DNA of 35,835 nucleotides from a virus. The stretch is from positions 1 to 35,835 of IMG/VR virus record IMGVR_UViG_3300050821_005791; one strand, written 5' to 3'. Numbering within the stretch: position 1 is the first letter of the stretch; every line of letters begins with the position of its first letter. This document shows, piece by piece, positions 17,079-23,998 of this stretch. Both the position numbers and the translations under genes were made by a program. The notes below the pieces were generated by a model. It searched no databases. It was not told where the DNA came from and saw only the letters and a list, made by a program, of their open reading frames with translations.

Positions 17079-17264
17079 TTATTGTTTAAGTCCCCTTATG
17101 AAACCTTGAACAAGGTTCAACACAGGGGCTATCAACAAGAGACACCCCGCTATAACGAGCCCGATAGTCGGGGAACGTAGGGCTGTTCCCGTTACAATCA
17201 GTACCGACCCGCTTATGAAGAGGATGTCTTGTGTGTCTAGTTTAGGCTTCTTTATGATTTGCAT
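17079..17264 (-). CDS. Small two-helix membrane protein between terminase and portal
   Basis: The 61-residue protein (MQIIKKPKLDTQDILFISGS start) has two hydrophobic segments, about residues 14-28 and 33-51, joined by a short turn with Arg/Ser, and a basic C-terminus. Its ATG overlaps the TerL stop (TAATG) and its stop touches the portal start (TAAATG), so it is tightly built into the head operon. Small membrane proteins of unknown role occur in this slot in some phages. A holin-like activity is conceivable from the two-helix form, but nothing else supports it and lysis genes are not normally placed here. Confidence 0.7.
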   Translation of the reverse strand: MQIIKKPKLDTQDILFISGSVLIVTGTALRSPTIGLVIAGCLLLIAPVLNLVQGFIRGLKQ

Positions 17265-18958
17265 TAGATGACTCCAAGTACTTCAAACCCGGATTCTGTT
17301 ACCTGCGACAACGCCCGATTGATTGCCATGAGCAAAGCTACAACTGGGTCTATCTTGTTCTTATCTTGGTTCCTAGCCTTCCTCGGATAGATGTTGTCGT
17401 GGAAGTCCGGCTTGACTTCGATGTTGGATACTGCCCAGGCTAGTACCGGGTCACCGTCGTGGTGGAGCCGTCCGGACATTACCAAGGCTTCCAATTCCTT
17501 CAGCGCGGGCGAGAAGTTGGCGACGTTCTGCGCTACCTTCACCATCAGGGTAGGGACGCCGGACTCAACCATGTCCCCAATAACTAGATCGGCGAGGTAG
17601 GGGTCATGGGCAATCTCGAGGACATTGAAGCGTGTACAGGAATCTTTCAACTCCTCAGTAAAGAGTCGATAGTTGTTAACCGGGCCGGGAGTAGTAGTGA
17701 TGCGGCCTTCCTCGACCCAACCGAGATATTGGGAATTCTCGGATGCCTCGGCTGCTTCCTCCGGTAAGAAGTGTCTACCAAAACAGTAATAGTGACGTTG
17801 GCCTTCAATCTCTTTCCAAAATACCTTGATTATGGAAGCAAGGTCCTTCCGGGAGGCGAGGTCCATTCCCACGATACAATCCCGGAGGGCGAACTGTTCG
17901 ATGTCTAAGGTAGGGTCAGCACAACGGCCCCAGTCCCGCATATTCATCCAACCGTGAGCAGAGCTAACCCAGACATTGAGGTGCTTGGTCTTGAAAGAGG
18001 ATTGAGCGGAGGCTAATTGCATGGCCTTGGTGAGCTTCTGCATACGGTCTGCCGCAGAGAAGCTGACTCCCCAGTTGGGGTTTGCCTTTCGGAGAGAGGC
18101 CTCCGTGGCCCAATCATCATGGGAGTCTATGGTGTAAACAACCCCAAAAACACTTTCATCATGTTTCTTACCAGCGAGGATGTCGAGGACATATGACCTC
18201 ACTTCATAGCAGATACCTGAGACATTTCCGCCCGCCGTTGTAATTGCCCAGAGAAGGTCCTGGTCCCGCTTACCGTGCGCGGTCTCCAGGTTGTCCCAGA
18301 GCGAACGGTTTTGGTGCGCGTGTAGCTCATCCACGACGCAAAGGTGTGGATTGATTCCCTCGATTGAATCAGCATCCGAGCTAACACTCCGAGCGAAGCT
18401 AGCTGTGCGCTCAACAGTTATGTCATGTGCCCCTACGGTGACTCCAAACTTCTCACAAATCTTCGGGCACTTGCGGAGCATCTTCTGCGCGATGCCGAAT
18501 ACGATCTTGGCTTGATCGCGGGTAGTAGCAGCGGAGTAGCATTGAGCTCCACCTTCATTGTCGGCTATCAGCAGGTAGATCAGGACAGCACTGGACAGGA
18601 TTGACTTACCGTTTCCCTTGGGGACTTCAATGTAGACGCGACGAAAGCGACGGGCACCTGTATCTTTACTGACCCAGCCGAACACGGTTGTAAGAATGAA
18701 ACACTGCCAAGGCTCTAGCTTAATAAGCCTCCCAGCCTTCGGCCCTTCGACGTGCTTGAGCATTTCAATGAGGTAACAAACATTCTCCGCCTTCTTCACA
18801 TCGAACCTATACGCGAAGTCTGGATTGGCTAGGTCGGCTGCCTGACGTTCGCAAGCCTGTCGAATGAACTCGCACGCGGATATAGTTCCGGCTAGGACGG
18901 CGGCGATGTACTCGTTAGCGGCGCGGACGTATCCGCACTCTTGATACTCTTTAGGCAT
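17264..18958 (-). CDS. terL: Terminase large subunit, HK97-type
   Basis: The 564-residue protein from the ATG at 18958 shows Walker A VPKGNGKS (112-119), Walker B LCVVDE (206-211) with the following LHAH, the coupling region LLWAITTAGG (235-244), and a nuclease domain with Asp366 in VGMDLASRKD and Asp537 in KIDPVVALL. It is the ATP-driven DNA packaging motor and headful/cos nuclease. I chose 18958, which overlaps the TerS stop (ATGCCTAA), over a TTG 39 nt upstream; family members often begin near this point, with YVRAANEYIAAVLAGTI as the first helix. Very high confidence. Confidence 0.95.
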   Translation of the reverse strand: MPKEYQECGYVRAANEYIAAVLAGTISACEFIRQACERQAADLANPDFAYRFDVKKAENVCYLIEMLKHVEGPKAGRLIKLEPWQCFILTTVFGWVSKDTGARRFRRVYIEVPKGNGKSILSSAVLIYLLIADNEGGAQCYSAATTRDQAKIVFGIAQKMLRKCPKICEKFGVTVGAHDITVERTASFARSVSSDADSIEGINPHLCVVDELHAHQNRSLWDNLETAHGKRDQDLLWAITTAGGNVSGICYEVRSYVLDILAGKKHDESVFGVVYTIDSHDDWATEASLRKANPNWGVSFSAADRMQKLTKAMQLASAQSSFKTKHLNVWVSSAHGWMNMRDWGRCADPTLDIEQFALRDCIVGMDLASRKDLASIIKVFWKEIEGQRHYYCFGRHFLPEEAAEASENSQYLGWVEEGRITTTPGPVNNYRLFTEELKDSCTRFNVLEIAHDPYLADLVIGDMVESGVPTLMVKVAQNVANFSPALKELEALVMSGRLHHDGDPVLAWAVSNIEVKPDFHDNIYPRKARNQDKNKIDPVVALLMAINRALSQVTESGFEVLGVI

Positions 18959-19328
18959 CGAAGCGGTCCAATGGATCTTCGGCCTTCGGTGGGGCAACTG
19001 CTTTGCGATCGGTAGGGATGAAGCCTAGCGCCTTGAGGCAATTTACAAGTTGTGAGAGTTCCGGGGTAGTGATGGTGTGAGTCTCCAATTTTGCTTTCAG
19101 TGTTACTGCTATCTCCATGAGCGTGCGATCATTCTGTCCAAGCTCAGACGGGGCGGACTTTGCAAGGGTGCGCCAAATACTTTTCTCTTCTTTCGACATC
19201 CATCGAGGAGGGTTGCCTAGCTTGCCGATGGGCTTGGTAGCATACTCACCGAGGCGGGCGGCGAGCCTACCCTTGTTGTGCTCCACGGAATCCGGTGACT
19301 GTTGCGATAGTGGCTTAGGAATTCCCAT
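18951..19328 (-). CDS. terS: Terminase small subunit, P27-like
   Basis: The 125-residue protein just before the large subunit has a helical central part (PRWMSKEEKSIWRTLAKSAP, QNDRTLMEIAVTLKAKLETH, LSQLVNCLKALGFIPTDRKA) matching P27-type small terminases, with a basic N-terminus and an acidic Pro-rich end (PPKAEDPLDRFD). It binds phage DNA at the packaging site and regulates the motor. The 8-bp overlap with TerL suggests coupled translation. Confidence 0.85.
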   Translation of the reverse strand: MGIPKPLSQQSPDSVEHNKGRLAARLGEYATKPIGKLGNPPRWMSKEEKSIWRTLAKSAPSELGQNDRTLMEIAVTLKAKLETHTITTPELSQLVNCLKALGFIPTDRKAVAPPKAEDPLDRFDA

Positions 19329-19463
19329 TTATTGTCCAAACGACCCTGTAGAGGGCGTAAAATATTAGCCAGAGCGCGGCTTTCGAACATCGGGATAACG
19401 GGTTTTGACCCCCTATACCCCCTCTATTATCAATTACTTGCGGACATTGCTGGCGAGTGGGTG
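19329..19463 (-). other. Non-coding gap between HNH and small terminase genes (possible cos region)
   Basis: No gene fits these 135 bp. They hold homopyrimidine/purine runs near 19408-19426 (GACCCCCTATACCCCCTC on the plus strand) and a short CCCTGTAGAGGG dyad at 19343-19354. In HK97-like phages with an HNH protein beside the terminase, the cohesive-end site commonly lies in this neighbourhood, so this is a candidate, without a motif that proves it. Confidence 0.3.
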
Positions 19464-19838
19464 TCATTCATTCCGCCTAGCGAACGTGCTGTCCTCGGTT
19501 GCTGTCTTATGATCGTGGCAAGCCTTACATGACCCTTGAAGGTTGTCCGTATCGTAGGCATCTCCCCCGGATCGCATAGACTGAATGTGATCCACAACTT
19601 CAGACGGCGCTGGGTGACCATCGCGCTCAACGCACAACTTCGCAATCTTGCATAGCGGATCACGACCTAATACAAAAATCCTTATGCGACGCCAGATGGC
19701 GGTGTTATAGATTCGCCTCAGCGGATCAGACTGACGCGCCTTATCGTATTGTTGGCGTGTATCTTGTGGGTGCTTGGCGCATCTTGTGTTTGGTGTTAGG
19801 TTCGAGCACCCCGGAGCGGAACATCTGGACAGGATCAT
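19464..19838 (-). CDS. HNH endonuclease, packaging-associated
   Basis: The 124-residue protein has an HNH nuclease core: Cys63 and Cys69, VVDHI with Asp83-His84, Asn99 in DNLQ and CKACHDHK (Cys104, Cys107, His108, Lys111), where the C-x-x-C pairs hold a structural zinc. Upstream is a second cysteine/histidine group (Cys6, Cys11, Cys20, His23). HNH proteins next to the terminase genes are required with the terminase for cos cleavage in HK97 and similar phages. Its ATG overlaps the preceding small gene stop by 4 bp. Family call firm; packaging role from context. Confidence 0.92.
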   Translation of the reverse strand: MILSRCSAPGCSNLTPNTRCAKHPQDTRQQYDKARQSDPLRRIYNTAIWRRIRIFVLGRDPLCKIAKLCVERDGHPAPSEVVDHIQSMRSGGDAYDTDNLQGSCKACHDHKTATEDSTFARRNE

Positions 19839-20020
19839 GACTTCTCCAATGGGGGTGCTACCGCGTGCTCTTGTATTACGATCCTTGCGCTAGCTAGTCC
19901 TAGCCGCTCAAGCAGCGCATTAACTAGACCGAGTAGTTCAGCGTGGTCGAGGCTATCCGGTAGGATGATCGTTGCTCGATCACCGGCGGTTTGTAGTATC
20001 TCAATCGAGAGTTTCTTCAT
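19835..20020 (-). CDS. Small protein of unknown function
   Basis: A 61-residue protein (MKKLSIEILQTAGDRATIIL start) whose ends overlap both neighbours by 4 bp (ATGA-type), so it is part of the late operon leading into HNH and terminase. Predicted mixed alpha/beta, with a central amphipathic helix (DHAELLGLVNALLERLGL). No cysteine, signal peptide or membrane segment. Family not recognised. Confidence 0.65.
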   Translation of the reverse strand: MKKLSIEILQTAGDRATIILPDSLDHAELLGLVNALLERLGLASARIVIQEHAVAPPLEKS

Positions 20021-20187
20021 ACTTTAACTTCCTCGTAATCCGGTCGCGCTCGCTTCACAGCTTCAACGGCGTCGTTTGGAGTTCCGCAAGTGGGGCAAGG
20101 TAGACACAAACGTGCGGGATTGAAATCACTCACCGAGAAATACTGTCGGCAATAGTGTTGGAGACAATGCAGGAGTGCGGAGGCCAT
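20017..20187 (-). CDS. Small Cys-rich protein, possible zinc binder
   Basis: From the ATG at 20187 (TAATG overlap with the gene before) the product is 56 residues, MASALLHCLQHYCRQYFSVS and on. A GTG 18 nt upstream is an alternative start. C-x-x-C-x-x-C in LCLPCPTCGTPN and the earlier Cys/His residues (HCLQHYC) could bind zinc. It lies in the chain of three small overlapping genes before HNH. Function unknown. Confidence 0.6.
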   Translation of the reverse strand: MASALLHCLQHYCRQYFSVSDFNPARLCLPCPTCGTPNDAVEAVKRARPDYEEVKV

Positions 20188-20342
20188 TAGTTCTTCTCCC
20201 CACACTTGCAGGGCAATTTCTTCTTACAGTCGGCGCACCGAATGCCGACGCGCACTTCGTACTGGTCTGAACTGAGGTCGCCCAGAGCCACTAACACGCT
20301 GAATTGTTCTTTTTGGAATTGGTCGCCCTTGCCCATACTCAT
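20187..20342 (-). CDS. Small zinc-ribbon-like protein, first gene of the late operon
   Basis: I place the start at the ATG at 20342 (MSMGKGDQFQKEQFSVLVAL), giving 51 residues; a second ATG two codons on is equally possible, and an in-frame TTG at 20423 would add 27 residues but lacks support. The C-terminus, IRCADCKKKLPCKCGEKN, has a C-x-x-C plus C-x-C arrangement suited to a single zinc. It is the first gene after a 480-bp non-coding region with a leftward promoter candidate. No strong Shine-Dalgarno is visible. Function unknown. Confidence 0.55.
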   Translation of the reverse strand: MSMGKGDQFQKEQFSVLVALGDLSSDQYEVRVGIRCADCKKKLPCKCGEKN

Positions 20343-20423
20343 AGATACGGGAAAACGAAATAATGCTAAGGAATAGCGATTGGCTAACACCAAACATTTT
20401 GGTTCTCTTGAGCTTGTGAGCAA

Positions 20424-20825
20424 TTGTGTTTGATTTGGGTTCTGCTCTTTATCAGGGTCTTATGTGTGTGGATAGGTAGAGAGAATTTGAGGAGTATAGG
20501 AATGATTAAAGTTCTTGTTTAGGATTTGTTATGACAGAATTATTTTTGCTAATCCCAGGCAACCTTGACTAGCGGGGACAACCAAAAGATTCCGCTGACC
20601 TTACCAAAATCCATATAAAAAGCAATTTTGCCATAATGACAATATTTTCATTGGGTTGTACCTGCTGTACCCATCTCAGAATCCAAATACGTCCAAATAC
20701 GTCTAATAGTCAGAAGCGAACACAATCCCTCACACACGAATCGTAGACGACTTGTAAAGGGTGAGGGAGAAGTGTCTAGCTTCAAATGAACGACGGGCCA
20801 AATCTAATCGCGACTGGGGGAATGT
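20424..20825. promoter_or_regulatory. Divergent intergenic region with a leftward promoter candidate
   Basis: No gene is supported here. On the minus strand TTGTCA (20642-20637) and an A/T-rich -10 candidate (TTATAT, 20618-20613) are 18 bp apart, well placed to start the late leftward operon. A tandem 10-bp direct repeat TCCAAATACG lies at 20682-20701, and GTAC is repeated around 20659-20670; these could be binding sites for a late activator or repressor. The remainder, 20424-20600, is A/T-rich with nothing further recognised. Confidence 0.45.
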
Positions 20826-21344
20826 ATGTTCAAGAAAATGCTGATTTGCGGTCTTGCCGTTTCGTTGGGATTGTACGGGGCAGAAGCTGAGGCTTTGCGC
20901 TTCAAAGCATCCAAGGAGGCGATTGATGCTGCTAAGGATGCGCTTAAGAAGGGCGGCGATGCGTTGATAGATCGCTTGATTCCTGGCGGCGATAATGAAG
21001 TGGCGCACGATGTTTTTCATGATGTGGTTGATGTACATCCAGTACGGGCCGTTGCCCGTATTGTGCTTGAACCTTCTAAACTCGAGAAGGAACCCGATAT
21101 TGTTTACGTGGAGCCTGGTCCGCCCGTTGTACCAGCCAGCCCGGCGAACGCGAACGCCATCCCAACTGAGCACCCAGTAGATCGGATGCATGATCTCTTT
21201 CTAGGTCCTGTTACACCTTTTCTGACGCCCGATGTTGGGCGCACAGTCGTCCATGGCGCCGATCACGGCCAGGGTGGTCATGAAGGCGGTCACACGGGAG
21301 GATGGGCGGGACCCGACCACCCAACGGCTGGTAACATAGGGTAA
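20826..21344 (+). CDS. Secreted protein with His/Gly-rich C-terminus, function unknown
   Basis: The 172-residue protein has a clear signal peptide (MFKKMLICGLAVSLGLYGAE, cleavage probably after AEA near residue 23), then a basic helical stretch (KASKEAIDAAKDALKKGGDA), a Pro-rich middle (PGPPVVPASPAN) and a C-terminus rich in Gly and His (HGADHGQGGHEGGHTGG) that could bind metal. A GGGGG tract precedes the ATG. It stands alone on the plus strand with its own terminator, between the late operon and the replication genes, which is the layout of a moron expressed from the prophage. Family not recognised. Confidence 0.75.
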   Translation: MFKKMLICGLAVSLGLYGAEAEALRFKASKEAIDAAKDALKKGGDALIDRLIPGGDNEVAHDVFHDVVDVHPVRAVARIVLEPSKLEKEPDIVYVEPGPPVVPASPANANAIPTEHPVDRMHDLFLGPVTPFLTPDVGRTVVHGADHGQGGHEGGHTGGWAGPDHPTAGNIG

Positions 21345-21372
21345 TCCGCGACTAACTCATTGAGCTACGAGG

Positions 21373-21405
21373 AGCGAGGCAGCTACGGTTGCCTCGCTTT
21401 CTTTA
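21373..21405 (+). terminator. Rho-independent terminator of the secreted-protein gene
   Basis: AGCGAGGCA (21373-21381) pairs perfectly with TGCCTCGCT (21390-21398) around an 8-nt loop and is followed by TTCTTT on the plus strand, 29 bp after the stop at 21344. Confidence 0.85.
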
Positions 21406-21513
21406 ACTTGCGAATGACGTCGGCGAGCGTCTTCTCGCAACCTCTGAGTTCGGGTACGGGCAAGGGTATCAACCGTATCACCGCTCATCTGTGGGATAGG
21501 TGATACTCTTGGT

Positions 21514-21720
21514 TTAGAAAGCATCGGCAGGTACTTCCGCTTCCTGGAAATCTACTCCGGTCATTGTCCACTCCCAGCCATCTACCTTCTTTGCCACGAT
21601 GACATTCCTCATCTGACTCTTCGCCCGCTTGAGGGTTGCGGATGATACCGCAATCTTGAGAGCATTGGTGATGAACTCTTTCGCCGCCGATAGCTGCGGC
21701 CCTTCCGACTGCGTTCGGCC
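21514..21720 (-). pseudogene. Remnant of a replication-type protein C-terminus, in frame after the initiator stop
   Basis: Directly after the TGA of the replication initiator gene (21723-21721), the same frame stays open for 68 codons to a TAA at 21516-21514. The residues look like real protein: LSAAKEFITNALKIAVSSAT, then LKRAKSQMRNVIVAKKVDGWEWTM. This resembles the small winged-helix C-terminus of phage RepA-like or AAA primase/helicase proteins (pattern SAAKEFL..L...TLKRAKK.LGV...K..GW.W), but about 15 residues between the two halves seem to be missing, and there is no start codon with a ribosome site. I read it as the decayed end of a second replication protein; readthrough of the TGA is a less likely alternative. 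Confidence 0.5.
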
Positions 21721-22479
21721 TCACACTGTCTTTAGCGGCTGCCAAACGGATTCACCAATTCCTTCGTCTTGTCTATCTTCTTTATCCCCGTAAATCTCAT
21801 CTTCTTCAATCGGATCTAATCTACCGACCTCTGGTCGGGACGAGCTTCGCTCGTTAGAACCTTCGGAAGCTGCTATGGCACCTCTACGGCAACATCTTAT
21901 CCAAGCAGTTCTTTCATTTTCAGTCATCCCTCCAATATCGGGGAAGTCTTCTTCCTCTGCCGTGAGGATATCGAATGTCTCAAAATCTCTCTCAGGAACT
22001 AAGCTAGGCTCAGCTAAGCTGGGTTTGGTTTGGCTTGATGAGTTCTCTGAAGAGTTCAAATGATGAGTTCTATGATGAGTTCCGTGTAGCTCTGAGCTAC
22101 TGGTGCGAACGCTCTCAGCTACTGGTACTGGTAGCTCTGAGCTACTGGTGGTAACCTCTGAGCTACTGGTAGCTGAGCGGTACTGGTAGCTCTCTGAACC
22201 CAGTTCAGTCAACCGCTGGTATGAAATCTGGTAAATGTTTGTATCCCCGTTCTTACAGGGACGCTTTCCAATCACCTTTAGTATCCCGTTTTTGATAAGA
22301 CCTGGCAGAGTTCTATTGACTGTACTTCTGCTGAATCCGCAATCAGCCGATATGCAAGCGATTGAAGGCCAACACTGACCATTATTATCATTGGTTCTCC
22401 AAGCTAGTGCATAGAGAACAGCCTTTTCCATGCCCGGAAGATGAGCCTTGAAGACTGCATCTGTGTATTTGTTTGCCAT
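21721..22479 (-). CDS. Winged-helix replication initiator (lambda O-like organisation)
   Basis: The 252-residue protein has an N-terminal winged-helix domain (about 5-90): HLPGMEKAVLYALAWRTNDN, then CWPSIACISADCGFSRSTVN with the recognition helix, and LIKNGILKVIGKRPCKNGDT as the wing. This is typical of phage O-type initiators (HTH_36-like). Residues 90-150 are a Ser/Thr/His-rich linker encoded by a set of iterons, followed by an acidic C-terminus. In lambda-like phages O binds iterons inside its own gene and loads the helicase; the same layout is visible here. The start at 22479 follows the HTH gene stop by 2 bp. The last 60 residues are low in recognisable pattern and the in-frame sequence after the stop looks like another replication protein, so the 3' end may have been rearranged. 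Confidence 0.75.
   Translation of the reverse strand: MANKYTDAVFKAHLPGMEKAVLYALAWRTNDNNGQCWPSIACISADCGFSRSTVNRTLPGLIKNGILKVIGKRPCKNGDTNIYQISYQRLTELGSESYQYRSATSSSEVTTSSSELPVPVAESVRTSSSELHGTHHRTHHLNSSENSSSQTKPSLAEPSLVPERDFETFDILTAEEEDFPDIGGMTENERTAWIRCCRRGAIAASEGSNERSSSRPEVGRLDPIEEDEIYGDKEDRQDEGIGESVWQPLKTV
21824..21854. repeat. Two adjacent perfect hairpins inside the replication gene
   Basis: CCGACC-TCT-GGTCGG (21824-21838) and ACGAGC-TTC-GCTCGT (21840-21854) are perfect 6-bp stems with 3-nt loops, one base apart. Side-by-side tight hairpins in a coding region near iterons could be part of an origin or a recombination scar. No more can be said from sequence. Confidence 0.6.
22036..22187. repeat. 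Iteron array, candidate prophage replication origin
   Basis: A 17-bp element AGCTCTGAGCTACTGGT occurs exactly at 22088-22104 and 22133-22149, with one or two changes at 22110-22126 and 22154-22170, and a degenerate copy at 22171-22187. Start-to-start distances are 22, 23, 21 and 17 bp, close to two helical turns. Each unit contains the dyad AGCTC-T-GAGCT. Next to them TGATGAGTTC is repeated at 22036, 22061 and 22073. The array encodes the flexible linker of the initiator, exactly the place of the lambda origin within gene O. Confidence 0.75.
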
Positions 22480-22481
22480 GA

Positions 22482-22676
22482 TTACACGACCTGTTTCTTG
22501 GGGCCGGGTTTGCCAGCTCCGATGGGCCGCTTGATATTCCGAGCCTTGACGATGTCATAGACGGTCCGGTTCGAGATTCCGAACCTCGCGGCGATTACAT
22601 CATAGCTGTCTGTCGTGGTGACTAAGACCGTAGCGACTTCGTTGTGTTGTTGAACCTTGAATTCTTTTCGTGTCAT
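22482..22676 (-). CDS. Small helix-turn-helix regulator
   Basis: The 64-residue protein has a helix-turn-helix at about residues 23-47 (SYDVIAARFGISNRTVYDIV) followed by a basic tail (KPGPKKQVV). A good GGAGG lies 8 nt before the ATG. It is the first leftward gene from the divergent control region and sits directly before the initiator. It may act as a Cro- or CII-like control protein or bind phage DNA in replication. The neighbouring 12-bp dyad is a plausible site, though the link is inference. Confidence 0.75.
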   Translation of the reverse strand: MTRKEFKVQQHNEVATVLVTTTDSYDVIAARFGISNRTVYDIVKARNIKRPIGAGKPGPKKQVV

Positions 22677-22717
22677 TTTTAGTGCCTCCAGTAAAAGAAC
22701 GGGGATTATGTTTTTAG

Positions 22718-22761
22718 TTCATTAGCGAAATACAGTTTTGCTACGCCAATTCGCTAATGAA
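22718..22761. promoter_or_regulatory. Divergent operator: perfect 12-bp inverted repeat
   Basis: TTCATTAGCGAA (22718-22729) and TTCGCTAATGAA (22750-22761) are perfect reverse complements separated by 20 bp. Each half also has TTC...GAA symmetry, so they may be two operators rather than one. They lie between the leftward HTH/initiator genes and the rightward small genes, the position of an immunity or early control operator. A CATAAT (-10-like) for leftward transcription lies next to them, at 22711-22706 on the minus strand. Confidence 0.7.
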
Positions 22762-22868
22762 TGGATCCCTTACTATCCAATCCTCTTTCATAGGGAGTGA
22801 GATGCGCTTGTACACGGTGCTCCTTGGGATTCCAGGACACTCCCGACACACTATCTTTGGAGTTTCAG

Positions 22869-23066
22869 ATGAAATCTAAACGCAATCCTATCGACGAATT
22901 GCTCAAGAATACATTTCCATCTCTCGATGAAGTAGTCGAGATAAACGAAGAGAGGATCGACAATGCTCGTATTATTGAACTTCAAGCAACTGTTGGTCGT
23001 CTTGAAGATGATCTCAAGTTGTTCAAGGCTATTGTGCGGAGGCTATTAAATGAGACTAACATCTAA
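22869..23066 (+). CDS. Small acidic coiled-coil protein, first rightward early gene
   Basis: I start at the ATG at 22869 (MKSKRNPIDELLKNTFPSLD) because GGAG lies 6 nt upstream; 24 more codons are open upstream but without a site. The 65-residue product has a probable coiled coil (ARIIELQATVGRLEDDLKLF). It overlaps the next gene by 17 bp. Position just right of the operator suggests an early regulatory role. Family not recognised. Confidence 0.6.
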   Translation: MKSKRNPIDELLKNTFPSLDEVVEINEERIDNARIIELQATVGRLEDDLKLFKAIVRRLLNETNI

Positions 23067-23268
23067 GCTCTTCCGGATCACTGAGAGCAATCATCGTGCT
23101 GCTAGACACACAATCACACGCGTCTCTACGACTCCTTACGTGGAAGATCTTGAACGCTTCCGGCTCGCATTGGAGTGTAAGCAACAACTAGCGGCTCCTC
23201 GAGGCGAGCAGATATTGCTCCTAGAATTGATGTTGTTGGCTGAAGATGACCATGAAGAAATTCTCTAA
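23050..23268 (+). CDS. Small early protein, function unknown
   Basis: The 72-residue protein (MRLTSKLFRITESNHRAARH start) has GGAGG 7 nt before its ATG and overlaps both neighbours, so the three rightward genes form one operon. The N-terminus is basic and the C-terminus acidic and Leu-rich (EQILLLELMLLAEDDHEEIL). Family not recognised. Confidence 0.6.
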   Translation: MRLTSKLFRITESNHRAARHTITRVSTTPYVEDLERFRLALECKQQLAAPRGEQILLLELMLLAEDDHEEIL

Positions 23269-23509
23269 TTGTGCTCTCTGTAACAGACGATTCAAGGTCA
23301 AGTCGTCCGCTCATAGATTTTGTAGTGTGAGATGTCGCGAGCGCTCTAAGGATTATGAGATGATGAGACACAAAGACCTTAGGATTACGCTTCTTCCCAG
23401 CGCCGATCCAGATCGCGCATATCAAGCTTGGTTGAAGGATGCGAAAACCGACGACGGCCCGTTCGTATCTCGTTGTGCGAAGCAAGGGCCGATTCGGTCT
23501 AAGACATGA
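23246..23509 (+). CDS. Small zinc-finger-like protein
   Basis: The 87-residue protein has CALCNRRFKVKSSAHRFCSVRC (residues 9-30, given here as C9-x-x-C12 and C26-x-x-x-C30 with an intervening basic part), the treble-clef zinc pattern of small nucleic-acid-binding proteins. A basic, weakly structured C-terminus follows. Start either 23246 or the second ATG at 23252. Third gene in the rightward early operon. Confidence 0.65.
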   Translation: MTMKKFSNCALCNRRFKVKSSAHRFCSVRCRERSKDYEMMRHKDLRITLLPSADPDRAYQAWLKDAKTDDGPFVSRCAKQGPIRSKT

Positions 23510-23998
23510 TTTTCTATGCCGGAGCCGAGACACAGTAATGTTCTCGCGGGGGCAGCCACCTCCGACTTCCTCCGGCACCAAAGTTTCGTCTGTGAGTCTC
23601 TGCTAACCGCGAGGCGCACTGGGTGTTAGGGATAGCACCTTCTCCAACTCACGAACGGATGATTTTTGCGGCGGGATAGAGCGACGGAATCGTCGTTGAA
23701 GCCGAAAGCCATAACTCCCGTCCGGTGGCTCGCTCTCAAGAACCGGGTTCCGCAATAAGCTCTCGTATCCTATCTTCTCAGATGCTCACGAGAGCAAAAA
23801 GAAATCGGTCTGACGACCTAAGACATGGGTGAGCCCTCAAGCAACTCCTTCCTAAAACCGTCAGACCGATTTTCCTTTTAAGCTGAAATTAAGAAAACGG
23901 GAGCCTGACCCGCCAACAGGCCCTAACTCTTTAGAAACCTTCCCGTAATATAGCTATTTTGATACCCCCATTCCCGCGCTATTCTAAAAAAATTCGAC
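23510..23998 (+). ncRNA. Highly structured non-coding stretch, candidate RNA gene(s)
   Basis: No ORF fits 490 bp, but perfect stems are dense. TGCCGGAG (23517-23524) pairs with CTCCGGCA (23570-23577), enclosing CGAGA/TCTCG (23526-23530, 23542-23546) and CGGGGG/CCTCCG (23547-23552, 23559-23564, one G-T), a tidy three-way junction. CGACG-GAAT-CGTCG lies at 23682-23695. TGCTC-ACGA-GAGCA (23783-23796) follows, and then a perfect 14-bp pair, AAATCGGTCTGACG (23802-23815) with CGTCAGACCGATTT (23859-23872), followed by TTCCTTTTA. This suggests one or more regulatory RNAs ending near 23880. No known RNA family is recognised, and the strand is a guess from the T-rich end. Confidence 0.4.

Noticed and set aside
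18959-18997. TTG start for the large terminase, 13 codons upstream
   Set aside because: It lies deep inside the small subunit gene without a ribosome site; the ATG overlapping the small subunit stop fits better.
21485-21745. 86-codon Cys/Arg-rich minus-strand open frame
   Set aside because: Another frame in the same bases gives sensible winged-helix-like protein sequence, so this frame is a shadow.
22036-22187. CRISPR array
   Set aside because: The repeats are short and only 17-23 bp apart with no unique spacers, and they lie inside a coding gene; iterons explain them.
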